Source of the DNA: Versatilivorator sp963663845
GTDB taxonomy: Bacteria; Acidobacteriota; Terriglobia; Versatilivoradales; Versatilivoraceae
Reading direction: 5' to 3'
DNA length: 64,000 nt
Assembly (NCBI GenBank): GCA_963663845.2
Contig: OY760650.2
Span: 744,001 to 808,000, forward strand
A program made the position numbers and the translations under genes. Within the stretch, counting starts at the first letter, position 1; each line of letters opens with the position of its first letter. Positions 1-8,621 of this stretch are shown one piece after another. Below the pieces are notes generated by a model that saw only the letters and a program-made list of their open reading frames with translations, was not told the origin of the DNA and searched no databases.

Positions 1-97
1 CACTGCCCCTGTCGATGCGGCAGAGCCGTCCCGCTTGGTGTGCCTTCGTCGTCCTTCGTGTCCCTTCGTGGATTCCTCTTTTTTCGTTTGTTTCAGA
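1..97. repeat. Dispersed TTCGTG-rich repeat (family A), copy 1
   Basis: About 95 bases are a near-exact inverted copy of 9457-9544. Both contain the order CACTGCCCCTG, CAGAGCCGTCCCGC, several TTCGTG words, then a T-rich tail ending in GTTTCAG. No gene of the window starts here. This is a non-coding dispersed repeat, with shorter relatives at 6058-6222, 9835-9872, 15400-15450, 35620-35690 and 46365-46425. Open frames through it have no family resemblance and are treated as chance. Confidence 0.7.
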
Positions 98-116
98 CAG
101 CGCGGAACCCGCCGCC

Positions 117-1091
117 TCAGCCTTTCCTCTGCAGGACTTCCCGGTTCACCAGGTAGGCCGGCACCTCTCCCCGGAGCGCCTGGACCACTTGGCGAGCGGC
201 TTTCTCGCGAACCTCCAGGTAGGCCTCCTCGGTGTAGGAGGCGTAGTGGGGGGTGAGCACCACGTTGTCCAGGCCGAGGATCGGGTCCTTCGGGTCGGGC
301 GGCTCCTGTTCCAGGACGTCCAGCCCCGCTCCGCTGATCCATCCCTCCTGCAGGGCCCGGGTCAGGGCCTTCTGATCCACCACCGGCCCGCGAGAGGTGT
401 TGACCAGGTAGGCGGTCGGCTTCATCAGGCGCAACTGGGACTCACCGACGATATGACGGGTCTCCGGGGTCAGGGGAGCGTGGATGGACAGCACGTCCGA
501 ACGGGTCAGCAGCTCCTCCAGTCCCACCAGCTCCACCGGCTGGCCGGCCAGGCTTTCGGGCTGCAGGTAGGGGTCGTGGGCCAGGACCCGGAAGCCGAAG
601 GGCGCGGCCTTCCGCGCCACCGCCCGGGCGATGCGACCGAAGGCCAGCAGTCCCAGCGTCTGGCCGCGGGCCTTGTAAACGGGCATGGCCAGCTTGCGGT
701 TGTAGACCCCCCGGGAAACCAGGGAGTGCATCCTGACCACCTTGCGGGTCACCGCCAGGATCAGGCTCATGGCCGTATCCGACACCTCGTCATAGCAGAA
801 GTCGGGCACGTTGGTGACGAAGATCCCGTGTTCGGTGGCCGCCTTCAGGTCCACCGTGTCCACTCCGATGCCGTAGCGGGCGATCACTCTGACCCGGCTC
901 CAGGAGGCCATGACCCTCCGGGTGATGTGGCTGAGGGAGACCAGCAGGCCGTGGGCGTCCCAGGTGGCCCGGATGAGGTCCTCTTCACCGTGGCAGTCGG
1001 CCGTGAAGAGCTCGGCGCCGGCTTCGGCCAGAATCTCCCGCTCCACGGTGGGGACCATCCGCACCGAATCCACCGCCACCACCTTGAACAT
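117..1091 (-). CDS. D-2-hydroxyacid dehydrogenase (CtBP/PGDH-like)
   Basis: A 324-residue NAD-dependent 2-hydroxyacid dehydrogenase of the phosphoglycerate dehydrogenase/C-terminal-binding-protein group. The family oxidises D-2-hydroxyacids, or reduces 2-oxoacids, in the cytoplasm. The nucleotide-binding turn lies near residues 147-152 (GLLAFG, looser than the classic GxGxxG). The substrate Arg sits in NTSRGP (about residue 235), the catalytic Glu in LEQEPPD (about 260) and the catalytic His in LTPHYA (about 280). Length is normal. It lies 54 bases downstream of the LarA-like gene on the same strand, so the two are probably co-transcribed and act on related hydroxyacids. The exact substrate cannot be read from the sequence. 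Confidence 0.85.
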   Translation of the reverse strand: MFKVVAVDSVRMVPTVEREILAEAGAELFTADCHGEEDLIRATWDAHGLLVSLSHITRRVMASWSRVRVIARYGIGVDTVDLKAATEHGIFVTNVPDFCYDEVSDTAMSLILAVTRKVVRMHSLVSRGVYNRKLAMPVYKARGQTLGLLAFGRIARAVARKAAPFGFRVLAHDPYLQPESLAGQPVELVGLEELLTRSDVLSIHAPLTPETRHIVGESQLRLMKPTAYLVNTSRGPVVDQKALTRALQEGWISGAGLDVLEQEPPDPKDPILGLDNVVLTPHYASYTEEAYLEVREKAARQVVQALRGEVPAYLVNREVLQRKG

Positions 1092-1145
1092 GATCCCTCC
1101 CTATTCCCCCGACGAGCCGGCGTCCGGCGGCGCCGGCCCGACGGC

Positions 1146-2402
1146 TCAGAGCAGGTCTTTCAGATTGCCCTGCGCGTCGAAATCCAGTTCTCCCGCGCGC
1201 CCCAGAACCTGGAGGTCCCGGTTGTCCTCCATTTCGTCCAGCAGGGCTTCGGAAGCCACCAGGCGGTCCAACTTCAGCGTGTTGCGAATCCAGACCATGC
1301 GGCAGTCTTCTCCGCTGGGGGCGCTGCTGGTGGCGATGGCCGTCTCCAGCGCCTCGCGGTCGGAGTCCACCGTCACCGGAATGCGGACGCTCTCCAGGTT
1401 GGTGCTGGTGAGCGCATTCACGTAGGTGGGCCGGGTGTCGATCTTGTCCACCAGGCGGCGGGTCACCACGTCGGCCATGCCCACCCCGATGGCGTTGCCA
1501 CAGGACTCCGGGGTCAGGTCCCTCACCACGATGCGGGAAAAGCGGGGAGCGCCGGCGAAGGGCTTGCCCGAGCCGGCTCGCCTGCCGATGACGTTGGTAT
1601 CCATGCCGGTCCCGCTGACGTTCTTTCCCATCTCGTCCACCAGCAGCAGGTCCCCCCGGTCGAAGGGAATGCGGGCCAGCCAGGACTTGGCCACCTTCAG
1701 CAGCCGCTTTTCGACCTCCAACAGCTCGGCCGAGGTCATGGCCTCGATGACCCCGGTCTGATCGTAGCCGTTCTCCACGATCCCCAACCCCAGCAGAATG
1801 CTGCAGCGCCGTCTGACCAGCTCGGCCACCCCGGTCAGCACCCGATAGTAGCCGTAGCGCTTGTTGGCGCGGTGATAGCGGATGGCGCCCTGGTGCTTCC
1901 CCAGGCCGATGGCCAGCATCTTGGTGAGGCCGCTTTCGATCTCGGCGTCGAAGTCGGTGTGGGGCTTGATGCGGTTGACCACGGCGATGTGGTCCGCTTC
2001 CAGCGCATGCCGGTCCAGCACCACCGGGACCCCTTCCGGACTCTCTCCAAGGGGAAGGGTCTCCATGGTGGCCCGGACGGGAACCCCCATGGAGGACTCG
2101 GTAATGCCGTAGCGCTCCAGCACGCCGCGCTGGCCCTCGGCCGTTCCGCCCCCGTGGCTTCCCATGGCCGGAACGATGAAGGGCCGCGCCCCCCGCTTCT
2201 TCAGCTCCTCCGCCAGGCTGCGGGTGATGGCGGCGATGTTGGCCACGCCCCGGCTGCCGGCGGTGACGGCCACGCTGTCCCCCGGTTTCAGGCGGCCGCT
2301 CAGGTCGAGCCGGCCGACCTCCCGAGCCACCCGGGCCGGAATGTCATCCACCCGGGTCGAGTGGAAACGCTGCCTGACCCGAACCACCTTGGGGAATGCC
2401 AT
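1146..2402 (-). CDS. LarA-like (DUF2088) nickel-pincer isomerase family protein
   Basis: A 418-residue protein resembling the lactate racemase LarA superfamily. Seen: an N-terminal alpha/beta domain with MGSHGGGTAEGQ near residue 80, a VVNRIKPHTDF segment near 140, a following LTKMLAIGLGKHQGA segment, and a second domain with the acidic LLLVDEMGKNVSGTG near 250. In LarA relatives His and Lys residues in such segments hold the nickel-pincer cofactor; the correspondence here is inferred. No LarB/C/E cofactor genes are in the window, so they would have to lie elsewhere. The next gene is a D-2-hydroxyacid dehydrogenase, which fits 2-hydroxyacid isomerisation followed by oxidation. Only the broad family is supported. 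Confidence 0.65.
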   Translation of the reverse strand: MAFPKVVRVRQRFHSTRVDDIPARVAREVGRLDLSGRLKPGDSVAVTAGSRGVANIAAITRSLAEELKKRGARPFIVPAMGSHGGGTAEGQRGVLERYGITESSMGVPVRATMETLPLGESPEGVPVVLDRHALEADHIAVVNRIKPHTDFDAEIESGLTKMLAIGLGKHQGAIRYHRANKRYGYYRVLTGVAELVRRRCSILLGLGIVENGYDQTGVIEAMTSAELLEVEKRLLKVAKSWLARIPFDRGDLLLVDEMGKNVSGTGMDTNVIGRRAGSGKPFAGAPRFSRIVVRDLTPESCGNAIGVGMADVVTRRLVDKIDTRPTYVNALTSTNLESVRIPVTVDSDREALETAIATSSAPSGEDCRMVWIRNTLKLDRLVASEALLDEMEDNRDLQVLGRAGELDFDAQGNLKDLL

Positions 2403-2454
2403 GGGCGCTCCTGGAAATGGTGATCAATATACCATGGAATCTGTTTCCCACCCC

Positions 2455-4770
2455 CTACCACGCCAACCGAAGGCCACTGGTGATCATCCGGGGAGCTCCA
2501 ATCCCCAACACCGAGGTATTCGAGACCGGGACCCGCCGGTCGAGGAGGTTCTCCACGGCGAAGGTCAGCACCAGGTTGCGGTGCACCCTTCGGGACAGAT
2601 GAAGGTCCAGCAGGGTGCTCTTGGCCAGCGGCCGGAGGTTGCGGTCGTCGTCAAACTGCAGGCCCGCGAAACGGGCCATCAGGAAGGCGTCGAGGACGCC
2701 GGGGCGGGCATAGCTCAGCGAGGCCGTCAGCCGGTGGCGGGGCGCCTGGGGCAGCCGGTTCGACTCCACCCCGGGGTTCTCCGGAAAGCGGCCGAAGGTG
2801 GAATCGGCCAGCAGGTAGCCTCCCCGCAGCCTCCAGTCCCGGTTCAAGCGCAGCGCCAGGTCGGCGTCCAGGCCCCGGGCGTCGACGCGGCCGACGTTCT
2901 GCCTCTGGCGGGTGACGAGCGCGGGGGTGCTCTTCAGGGTGATGTTGGAAACGGCCTGGCTCAGGCCGTTCCAATAGGCCGTCAGCCGGCCCCTGACCCG
3001 GCGACCGCCGTACCAGTCCACGCCCGCCTCGGCGCCCCGCAGCGTTTCCGGCCGCAAGTTCTCGTTGGGCAGGGTGACCACGTTGCCCACCCGAAATCCG
3101 CGGTAGAGCTCGTTGAGAGTCGGCGCCCGAAAGCTGCGGTAGACGGCTCCCCTGAAGGTGAGGGCATCGGAGGCGTGATAGGAGACCCCGCCCCTGGGAC
3201 TGAGCATGCCGCCTCCGCGCCGGGGAAACTCCAGCAGGGTGGAGGGCCCGGAAGGCAGCGGAACCTGCTCGCGGACGGCATCGTGGTTGAACCAGCCGTC
3301 CAGCCGGGCTCCGAGCTGAAGCTGCCAGCGCGACGCCAGCGCCACCAGGTCCTGGAGGTAGACCCCGCCCAGTTGCTGGTGGCCGCCCAACACCTGAAAC
3401 TGGGCCGGCATCCCCGAGCGGTAGCCGGTCTCCCGGCTGTGGCCCCTCACCCATTGCCAATCCACGCCGGAAGTCACCAGGTGGCGCTGCCCCAGCGGGC
3501 CCGTCCACTGCAGGGAGCCGCCGGCGGCGCGGGACGGCACCCGCTGCTCGCGGGTCAGGAACTCCGACCGCCGGTGGGAAGGAACGGCGGTGAAGCTGCT
3601 GTCGAAGGTCTGGGTCAGGCCGTAGGCGCCGAGCTGCCATTCCCTGCCCCGGTCCTCCTTCCGGCGGTAGAGGGTTCGAACCCGGGTCACGCCGGTGGCG
3701 TTCTCCCTGAGCCGGGTGCCGTTTCCCCGCTCTTCGCCGAAGTGCTCCAGGCGCAGGGTCCCCTGCGCCCCCTGGCGAGGCTGGTAGAACGCCGCGGCGC
3801 GGACCGCGTAGGCGCGGGACTTGGCGGGCAGGTCCACCGGGCCGCGGTCATCGGGAGCCACCACATGGTACCCGCCGGTGTGAAAGAAAGAGCCGGAAAC
3901 CAGGCCGCTCCAGCGCTCCCCTCCAACCGAGCCCAGCAGGTCGGCGCGGGCAGTCCCCAGGGAGCCGCCCCGCAGGTCCAATTCGAACCGCGGGGGCCGG
4001 GGGGCCTTGGAAAAGGCCTGAATCACGCCTCCGAGAGCGGAGCTTCCGTAGAGGCTGGAGCCTCCCCCGGGGGCCACCTCGATGCGCTCCAGGCTGGACT
4101 TGTCCAACTGGCTCCAATAGACCCAGCCTCCGAAGGGATCGTTGAGGGGCGTCCCGTCCCACAACACCAGCGTGCGGCTGACGCCGCTGGGTCCGATCCC
4201 CCGCAGGGAGACGCCCTGGCTGGTGGGATGAGCCACCAGGCTGCTGCTGCGCCGAAAGAGGCTGAAGGACGGAATCCGGCGCAAGGCGTCGTCCACCGTG
4301 ATGGCCGGGGACTGACCCAGCTCCACTTCCCCCAGCACCGAGACTGCCGAGGGAATGTCTCTCCAGGTGCGCGGGGTGCGGGTGGCGGTGACCGTCAGCG
4401 ACTGCTCCACCCGCCGGAGAACCAGCCTGTAAGCGGGCTTCCAGCCACCGAGGGGTTGAACCAGTTCCTCGAAGTCCGGATGGCTCAATCTGAGGGTGCG
4501 GGCCTCGGGAGGGACCGTCTCGAACCGAAAGCCGCCTTGCGGGCCGGTGGTGGCCTTGGCCAGGACACGCCCCCGCTGGGAAACGAGCATTGCCCGCACT
4601 CCGGCAATGGCCCTGAGGTCGGAATCCACCACCAGGGCGCGCAGGGGCGACGGGGTGTCTGCCTCCGCTCCGGAATCGCCTTGGCTTTCGGCCAGGGCTC
4701 CGGCAGGGAAAGTGATAGCAACCAGGAACAGAGCTGAGACGAGGCTGCGAAAGGTGGACAAGGCTGGCAA
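2455..4770 (-). CDS. TonB-dependent outer-membrane receptor
   Basis: A 771-residue outer-membrane receptor. The first about 27 residues form a signal peptide (hydrophobic LVSALFLVAITFPAG, cleavage after ALA). A carboxypeptidase-regulatory-like beta-sandwich follows (about 35-115), then a plug domain starting near SLTVTATRTPRTWRDIP and containing LRGIGPSGVSRTLVLWDG, then a beta barrel ending in an aromatic residue (LRLAW), as expected for barrel assembly. It should take up a siderophore, vitamin or glycan fragment using TonB energy; the ligand cannot be read. The start appears to be TTG at 4770 without a clear ribosome-binding site; another TTG lies three codons inside. No TonB/ExbBD or SusD partner is adjacent. 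Confidence 0.9.
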   Translation of the reverse strand: MPALSTFRSLVSALFLVAITFPAGALAESQGDSGAEADTPSPLRALVVDSDLRAIAGVRAMLVSQRGRVLAKATTGPQGGFRFETVPPEARTLRLSHPDFEELVQPLGGWKPAYRLVLRRVEQSLTVTATRTPRTWRDIPSAVSVLGEVELGQSPAITVDDALRRIPSFSLFRRSSSLVAHPTSQGVSLRGIGPSGVSRTLVLWDGTPLNDPFGGWVYWSQLDKSSLERIEVAPGGGSSLYGSSALGGVIQAFSKAPRPPRFELDLRGGSLGTARADLLGSVGGERWSGLVSGSFFHTGGYHVVAPDDRGPVDLPAKSRAYAVRAAAFYQPRQGAQGTLRLEHFGEERGNGTRLRENATGVTRVRTLYRRKEDRGREWQLGAYGLTQTFDSSFTAVPSHRRSEFLTREQRVPSRAAGGSLQWTGPLGQRHLVTSGVDWQWVRGHSRETGYRSGMPAQFQVLGGHQQLGGVYLQDLVALASRWQLQLGARLDGWFNHDAVREQVPLPSGPSTLLEFPRRGGGMLSPRGGVSYHASDALTFRGAVYRSFRAPTLNELYRGFRVGNVVTLPNENLRPETLRGAEAGVDWYGGRRVRGRLTAYWNGLSQAVSNITLKSTPALVTRQRQNVGRVDARGLDADLALRLNRDWRLRGGYLLADSTFGRFPENPGVESNRLPQAPRHRLTASLSYARPGVLDAFLMARFAGLQFDDDRNLRPLAKSTLLDLHLSRRVHRNLVLTFAVENLLDRRVPVSNTSVLGIGAPRMITSGLRLAW

Positions 4771-4834
4771 CCGTCAGGGTCTTGCCGGAATGACCGGCTC
4801 CGGGGGCGGGTGGGGGGACGGTGAGGGGACAGCT

Positions 4835-5080
4835 TTACTTCAAGACCGACAACTGCTCTTCGATGGCCGCCAGAGAAGTTCCCAGCAGGTCTCTGTAGCG
4901 GTCGTTGGCAGTGGCATCCATTTCATTCAGGATGCGTGTCTTGGCCAACAGGAGGGAGCGACGCTCTCGAGAAATTTCTCCGGCGGCGGGTCTTGCGGCT
5001 GCCTTGCCCATCCGGAATGCCTCTCTGGCCTCCTCCATCTGCGCCTCAACCGCCTTGCTCTCCCATCCTCTGGCCATCAT
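4835..5080 (-). CDS. Small charged helical protein, unknown function
   Basis: An 81-residue, highly charged and probably all-helical protein (many Glu, Arg, Ala; no signal peptide or membrane segment). It begins MMARGWESKAVEAQMEEARE and ends QLSVLK. I do not recognise a characterised family. It stands alone between the TonB receptor (65 bases downstream on the same strand) and the divergent inositol monophosphatase gene. Amphipathic Leu/Ile/Ala spacing in the second half (about 40-75) suggests a helical hairpin. Composition looks like a real gene, but it has not been tested by homology. Confidence 0.55.
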   Translation of the reverse strand: MMARGWESKAVEAQMEEAREAFRMGKAAARPAAGEISRERRSLLLAKTRILNEMDATANDRYRDLLGTSLAAIEEQLSVLK

Positions 5081-5160
5081 CTGCCTTTGCTTTCACCATC
5101 CTATTGACCTCCCCCGTTGACGAAATCCGGCGGGTGTCCTTGGGCCCCATTATAGCGCAG

Positions 5161-5197
5161 CCGCTTCCGGGCAATGTGATAATGTTCCGGAAGGCGG
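5161..5197 (+). promoter_or_regulatory. Extended -10 promoter inside an inverted repeat, before the IMPase gene
   Basis: CCGCTTCCGG (5161-5170) pairs with CCGGAAGGCGG (5187-5197) with one bulged base. Between them lies TGTGATAAT, an extended -10 element (GATAAT 5178-5183). The ATG follows at 5213. This could be an operator overlapping the promoter, or a hairpin in a longer transcript. No good -35 is seen 17 bases upstream. Confidence 0.45.
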
Positions 5198-5212
5198 AGA
5201 CAAGGACAGGCC

Positions 5213-5986
5213 ATGCGCGACTATCTGGCGGTTGCCGTGGAGGCGGCCCGGCTGGGCGGGGACATCCTGCGGGAACATTACCGGCGGGTGAAGACGGTCG
5301 AGTTCAAGGGCGAAGCCGACCTGGTCACCGACGTCGACAGGAGATCGGAAAAGGAGATCGTGGATCTGCTCACCTCCCGTTTCCCTCACCACTCCATCCT
5401 GGCCGAGGAAGGCACCGCCACCGAGAAGAGCTCCGAGTTCAAGTGGGTGATCGACCCCCTGGACGGCACCACCAACTACGCCCACGGATACCCGGTCTTC
5501 TGCACCTCGGTCGCCCTGGAGCAGAACGAAGACATCCTGGCCGGAGCCGTCTATCAGCCCATGACCGACGAACTGTTCGTGGCCGAGCGGGGGGGAGGAG
5601 CCTTTCGCAACGGAAGGAGGATCGGAGTTTCCCGGGTGGACGAACTGAAGCGGTCCCTGCTGGCCACCGGATTTCCACCCCAGGTGCGGCAGAGCCCCGA
5701 GGAGGCCCTGCGACATTTTTCCGCCTTCGTGCGCCAGGCCCAATCCATCCGCCGCGACGGCTCGGCGGCCCTCAACCTGTGTTGCGTGGCCTCGGGGCTG
5801 TTCGACGGCTTCTGGGAAATCTGCCTGAAGCCCTGGGACACGGCGGCCGGCCTCCTGGTGGTCCGGGAAGCCGGCGGCCTGGTGAGCCGCTTCAGCGGCC
5901 GTGACTACTCCATCTACCAACCGCAGACACTGGCCACCAACGGCCTGATTCACGAGCAGATGCAGCAGGTTCTGGGACAGGTTTAG
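5213..5986 (+). CDS. suhB: Inositol-1-monophosphatase family protein
   Basis: A 257-residue Mg-dependent sugar/inositol phosphatase of the SuhB/IMPase family. The first metal-ligand motif is ILAEEGT (about residue 65). The second is DPLDGTTNYAHGYP (about 82-95), holding the Asp-x-Leu-Asp-Gly-Thr ligands. The third is KPWDTAAG (about 205). Length and motif spacing are typical. The family hydrolyses inositol-1-phosphate and related substrates, and in some bacteria SuhB also acts in rRNA antitermination. It has its own promoter region and a divergent upstream neighbour. The symbol is by family only. Confidence 0.88.
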   Translation: MRDYLAVAVEAARLGGDILREHYRRVKTVEFKGEADLVTDVDRRSEKEIVDLLTSRFPHHSILAEEGTATEKSSEFKWVIDPLDGTTNYAHGYPVFCTSVALEQNEDILAGAVYQPMTDELFVAERGGGAFRNGRRIGVSRVDELKRSLLATGFPPQVRQSPEEALRHFSAFVRQAQSIRRDGSAALNLCCVASGLFDGFWEICLKPWDTAAGLLVVREAGGLVSRFSGRDYSIYQPQTLATNGLIHEQMQQVLGQV

Positions 5987-6057
5987 CAAGTCTGCAAGTG
6001 GTTTGCCGGCCCCCGCGCCCTGCAGTGCGAACCATTGGAGGACAAACGCCCAATCGT

Positions 6058-6222
6058 CAAAAACGACGAACCACGAATGAACACGAATAGACACAAATGC
6101 AGTTTGTGTTTTTGTGCCTTTTGTGGCCATTCCCGGCAAAGGTCCCGCTGCCGAATATTGCAAACGCCTCATCAATCAGTTCATTGGTGTTCATTCGTGT
6201 CCATTCGTGGTTCGTCGTTTTC
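6058..6222. repeat. Family A repeat as an inverted pair
   Basis: Left arm AAAACGACGAACCACGAATG starts near 6058; right arm CATTCGTGGTTCGTCGTTTT ends near 6222. The two ends are nearly perfect inverted copies around about 100 bases of loop. The words CACGAATGAACACGAAT and TTCGTGTCCATTCGTGG belong to the same dispersed repeat family as 1-97. The pair sits directly upstream of the HupE-like start codon, so it may fold in the leader of that transcript. Confidence 0.65.
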
Positions 6223-6231
6223 CTTTGCCGT

Positions 6232-7332
6232 ATGACCTCGTCGCACATTTTGAAAGACTGGGCCGGCTCTCTGACTAGATGGACTGGCCGGCTCGGGCTC
6301 GCCGCCGCCATCATCCTCATGGCCGCCCATCCGTCCCGTGCCCACACCACCGGAGTCAGCTACTCCGACGTCCGGATCGAGGGAACGACGGCTCAACTGC
6401 GGCTGCGGATCAACCTGCGGGACCTGGACTTCGTGGACCAACTGGACCTCGACCGGGACCGCCTCATCTCCCGCGAAGAGGTCAGCCGGGCGCTTCCCCG
6501 CCATCTTCCACGCCTGCTGGACAACTATCGCATCCGGTCCGGCCAGCAGGAGGGCCGCGCCGATCTGGTCTACTGGCGCCAGGGTCCGGGTCCGGGCGAA
6601 CTGGAATGCCTGGTCCACCACCGCTTCGGGGATGCGATCGAGCGGCTGAGCTTCACGGTAACCTTGCCGAGCCTCACCGACTCGGGCCACTGGAACCTGG
6701 CCAGGGTGCGCCATCCCGGCGGTCAGGCGGATCTCAACTTCAACCTGGAGAACCCGACCGCCAGCCTGGAGGTGGGCCGGGGATGGAGGCTGCAGGCCGG
6801 CAGGATGGTTCGAGGCCTGGCCCTGGGGGCCGGGCAGGCGGCCACCTCCCCCGTCCCCGTCGGGTTTCTGCTGGGGCTGCTGTTGACGGTTCCCGGCCCG
6901 GGCGGCGCCGTGCGCGTGGCGGGAGCCTTTCTGGCCGCTCAGGGGCTGATGGCGCTGCTGGCCGCCCTGGGACCGATCCGACTCCCCGAAACCTTTCTGG
7001 CTTCCGCCACCGCCCTCAGCCTGGCCTACATCGCGGCCGAGAACCTGCTGGTGAAGGAGACCGCCAACCGCTGGGCCATCGGCGGCTGTTTCGGACTGCT
7101 GTTCGGGGTCGACCTCTCCTCGGGGCTGCTTGCCCGGGCCTCCCAGGTTTCGACCCTGGGGTATCTCGGCTGGGTCCTGGGGCTCTCTTGCACCCTGGCT
7201 CTGGCGGCGGCGCTGATATTCCTGCTCAACCGGGCCTGCCGGAGACTCTCCTGGCACCCCTGGTGGGTCCGGCTGGCCTCGGTGCTGCTGCTGGGGGCGG
7301 GCCTGGCCGGCTTCTTCCGCCGGGTTCTGTGA
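6232..7332 (+). CDS. HupE/UreJ-like membrane protein with EF-hand-like loop
   Basis: A 366-residue integral membrane protein. After a signal segment (about 20-36, ending SRAH) there is an exported domain of about 150 residues with an EF-hand-like loop DLDRDRLISREE (about residue 65-76). Then come about six membrane helices (about 205-360) of HupE/UreJ type. HupE relatives carry metal or cofactor roles near nickel enzymes; the substrate here is unknown. ATG at 6232 is chosen because upstream codons run through the family A repeat. It stands alone, about 100 bases before the DUF6807 lipoprotein gene. Confidence 0.7.
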   Translation: MTSSHILKDWAGSLTRWTGRLGLAAAIILMAAHPSRAHTTGVSYSDVRIEGTTAQLRLRINLRDLDFVDQLDLDRDRLISREEVSRALPRHLPRLLDNYRIRSGQQEGRADLVYWRQGPGPGELECLVHHRFGDAIERLSFTVTLPSLTDSGHWNLARVRHPGGQADLNFNLENPTASLEVGRGWRLQAGRMVRGLALGAGQAATSPVPVGFLLGLLLTVPGPGGAVRVAGAFLAAQGLMALLAALGPIRLPETFLASATALSLAYIAAENLLVKETANRWAIGGCFGLLFGVDLSSGLLARASQVSTLGYLGWVLGLSCTLALAAALIFLLNRACRRLSWHPWWVRLASVLLLGAGLAGFFRRVL

Positions 7333-7431
7333 AGCCGCCCGGGGACAGGGTGTTCCAATGATCTTTTCCCCGGACGGCAGCGACATCCCCGAAGTGAACC
7401 GACCTTCCCCAACCCTGAACCGGAGGCTCCC

Positions 7432-8484
7432 ATGAACACTCCTGGCTTGGCATCGCGGCCGCCCGTCACGGCTTTCTGTTCCAGACGTCCCCGGTCCGGG
7501 GCCTGGAGACTCCTGCTTCCCCTCGCCTTCGGCCTGCAACTGGCCTGCTCGGGACGCGGGGGGCCGGAGGAAAAAGCCGGCGACTCCTCCCATCGGGGAA
7601 AGGGCGGGGTGGTCCTGAAAGAGGGCGAACGGCAGGTCGACATCCTGATCGACGGCAAGCCCTTCACCGCCTACCATTTCCGGGGCTACAACAAGCCCAT
7701 CTTCTTCCCGCTGCGGTCGGCCGCGGGGACGGTGGTCACCCGCGGCTATCCCATGATCGAGGATATTCCCGGAGAGAGCCGGGACCACCGCCACCACACC
7801 GGTGTCTGGTTCACCCACGGAGACGTCAACGGCGTGGATTTCTGGAGCGAGACCCCGGAATGCGGAACCATCCGGCACCAGGAATTCGAGCGGGTTGAAA
7901 GCGGGGCGGAGGTGGGCGTGCTCAGGTCCCGCAACCACTGGCTGACTCGCGGCGGCGAGCTGGTGCTCGCAGAAACCCGGGAGGTCCGGATCTACAACCG
8001 GCCCCAGGCGCGGGTCATGGACCTGGAGGTGCAGCTCACCGCTGCCGGCGGCCCGGTGAAGTTCGGCGACACCAAGGAGGGTTCCTTCGGCATGCGGCTG
8101 GCCGAGCCCTTCACCGAAAAGCAAGGGTTGCTGATCCGAAACTCGGAGGGCGCCCAGGGCGAGGCCGGTTGTTGGGGCAAGCCGGCCCGCTGGGTGGACT
8201 ACACCACCCGGGTGGGTTCGGAGACTCTGGGCGTGGCCATTCTGGACCACCCCGGCAGCTTCCGCCATCCCACCCACTGGCACGCCCGGGGCTACTCCCT
8301 GTTTGCCGCCAATCCCTTCGGACTGCACGACTTCTACGACGACGAGACCAGGGACGGCAGCACCCTGCTGCCCGAGGGAGAGACCGTGCGCTTCCACTAC
8401 CGGGTCTACATCCACTCCGGCGACGCCGACCAGGCGGGCGTGGAGCAGGAGTTTGAGGCCTTCGCCGAAGGGGCAAGGGAATAG
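7432..8484 (+). CDS. DUF6807 (PmoA-annotated) family lipoprotein
   Basis: A 350-residue exported protein. It starts at ATG 7432 with GGAGG six bases upstream. The N-terminus has a basic stretch, a hydrophobic LLLPLAFGLQ and a Cys in LACSG, a lipoprotein signal with lipidation near residue 38. The mature part carries family features such as RDHRHHTGVWFTHGDVNG (about 120-137) and a later HPTHWHARGYSLFAANP (about 282). The family is common in Planctomycetes and Acidobacteria beside carbohydrate genes; despite the database name it is not a methane monooxygenase subunit. The His-rich segments could bind a metal or sugar. Function unproven. Confidence 0.75.
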   Translation: MNTPGLASRPPVTAFCSRRPRSGAWRLLLPLAFGLQLACSGRGGPEEKAGDSSHRGKGGVVLKEGERQVDILIDGKPFTAYHFRGYNKPIFFPLRSAAGTVVTRGYPMIEDIPGESRDHRHHTGVWFTHGDVNGVDFWSETPECGTIRHQEFERVESGAEVGVLRSRNHWLTRGGELVLAETREVRIYNRPQARVMDLEVQLTAAGGPVKFGDTKEGSFGMRLAEPFTEKQGLLIRNSEGAQGEAGCWGKPARWVDYTTRVGSETLGVAILDHPGSFRHPTHWHARGYSLFAANPFGLHDFYDDETRDGSTLLPEGETVRFHYRVYIHSGDADQAGVEQEFEAFAEGARE

Positions 8485-8621
8485 GATCGCCGCGGGCAAA
8501 CCTCGCAAAGGGGAGTTGAGCCGCGAACGCGGGTCAGCACGTTGCCGCGGGCGTCAGCCGGGACCGGGCCGGGCCGTGTCCCCGGACGAGCCATTGGGAA
8601 ACCGTCACCTATTGCCCGCCC

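Noticed and set aside
15..4737. Long plus-strand open frames opposite the dehydrogenase, LarA-like and TonB receptor genes
   Set aside because: High GC removes stop codons on the opposite strand. The translations are His/Gly/Pro/Gln-rich with no family motifs, while the minus-strand proteins show clear families.
6181..8508. Long minus-strand open frame opposite the HupE-like and DUF6807 genes
   Set aside because: Low-complexity translation without motifs; the plus-strand genes have ribosome sites, signal peptides and family features.
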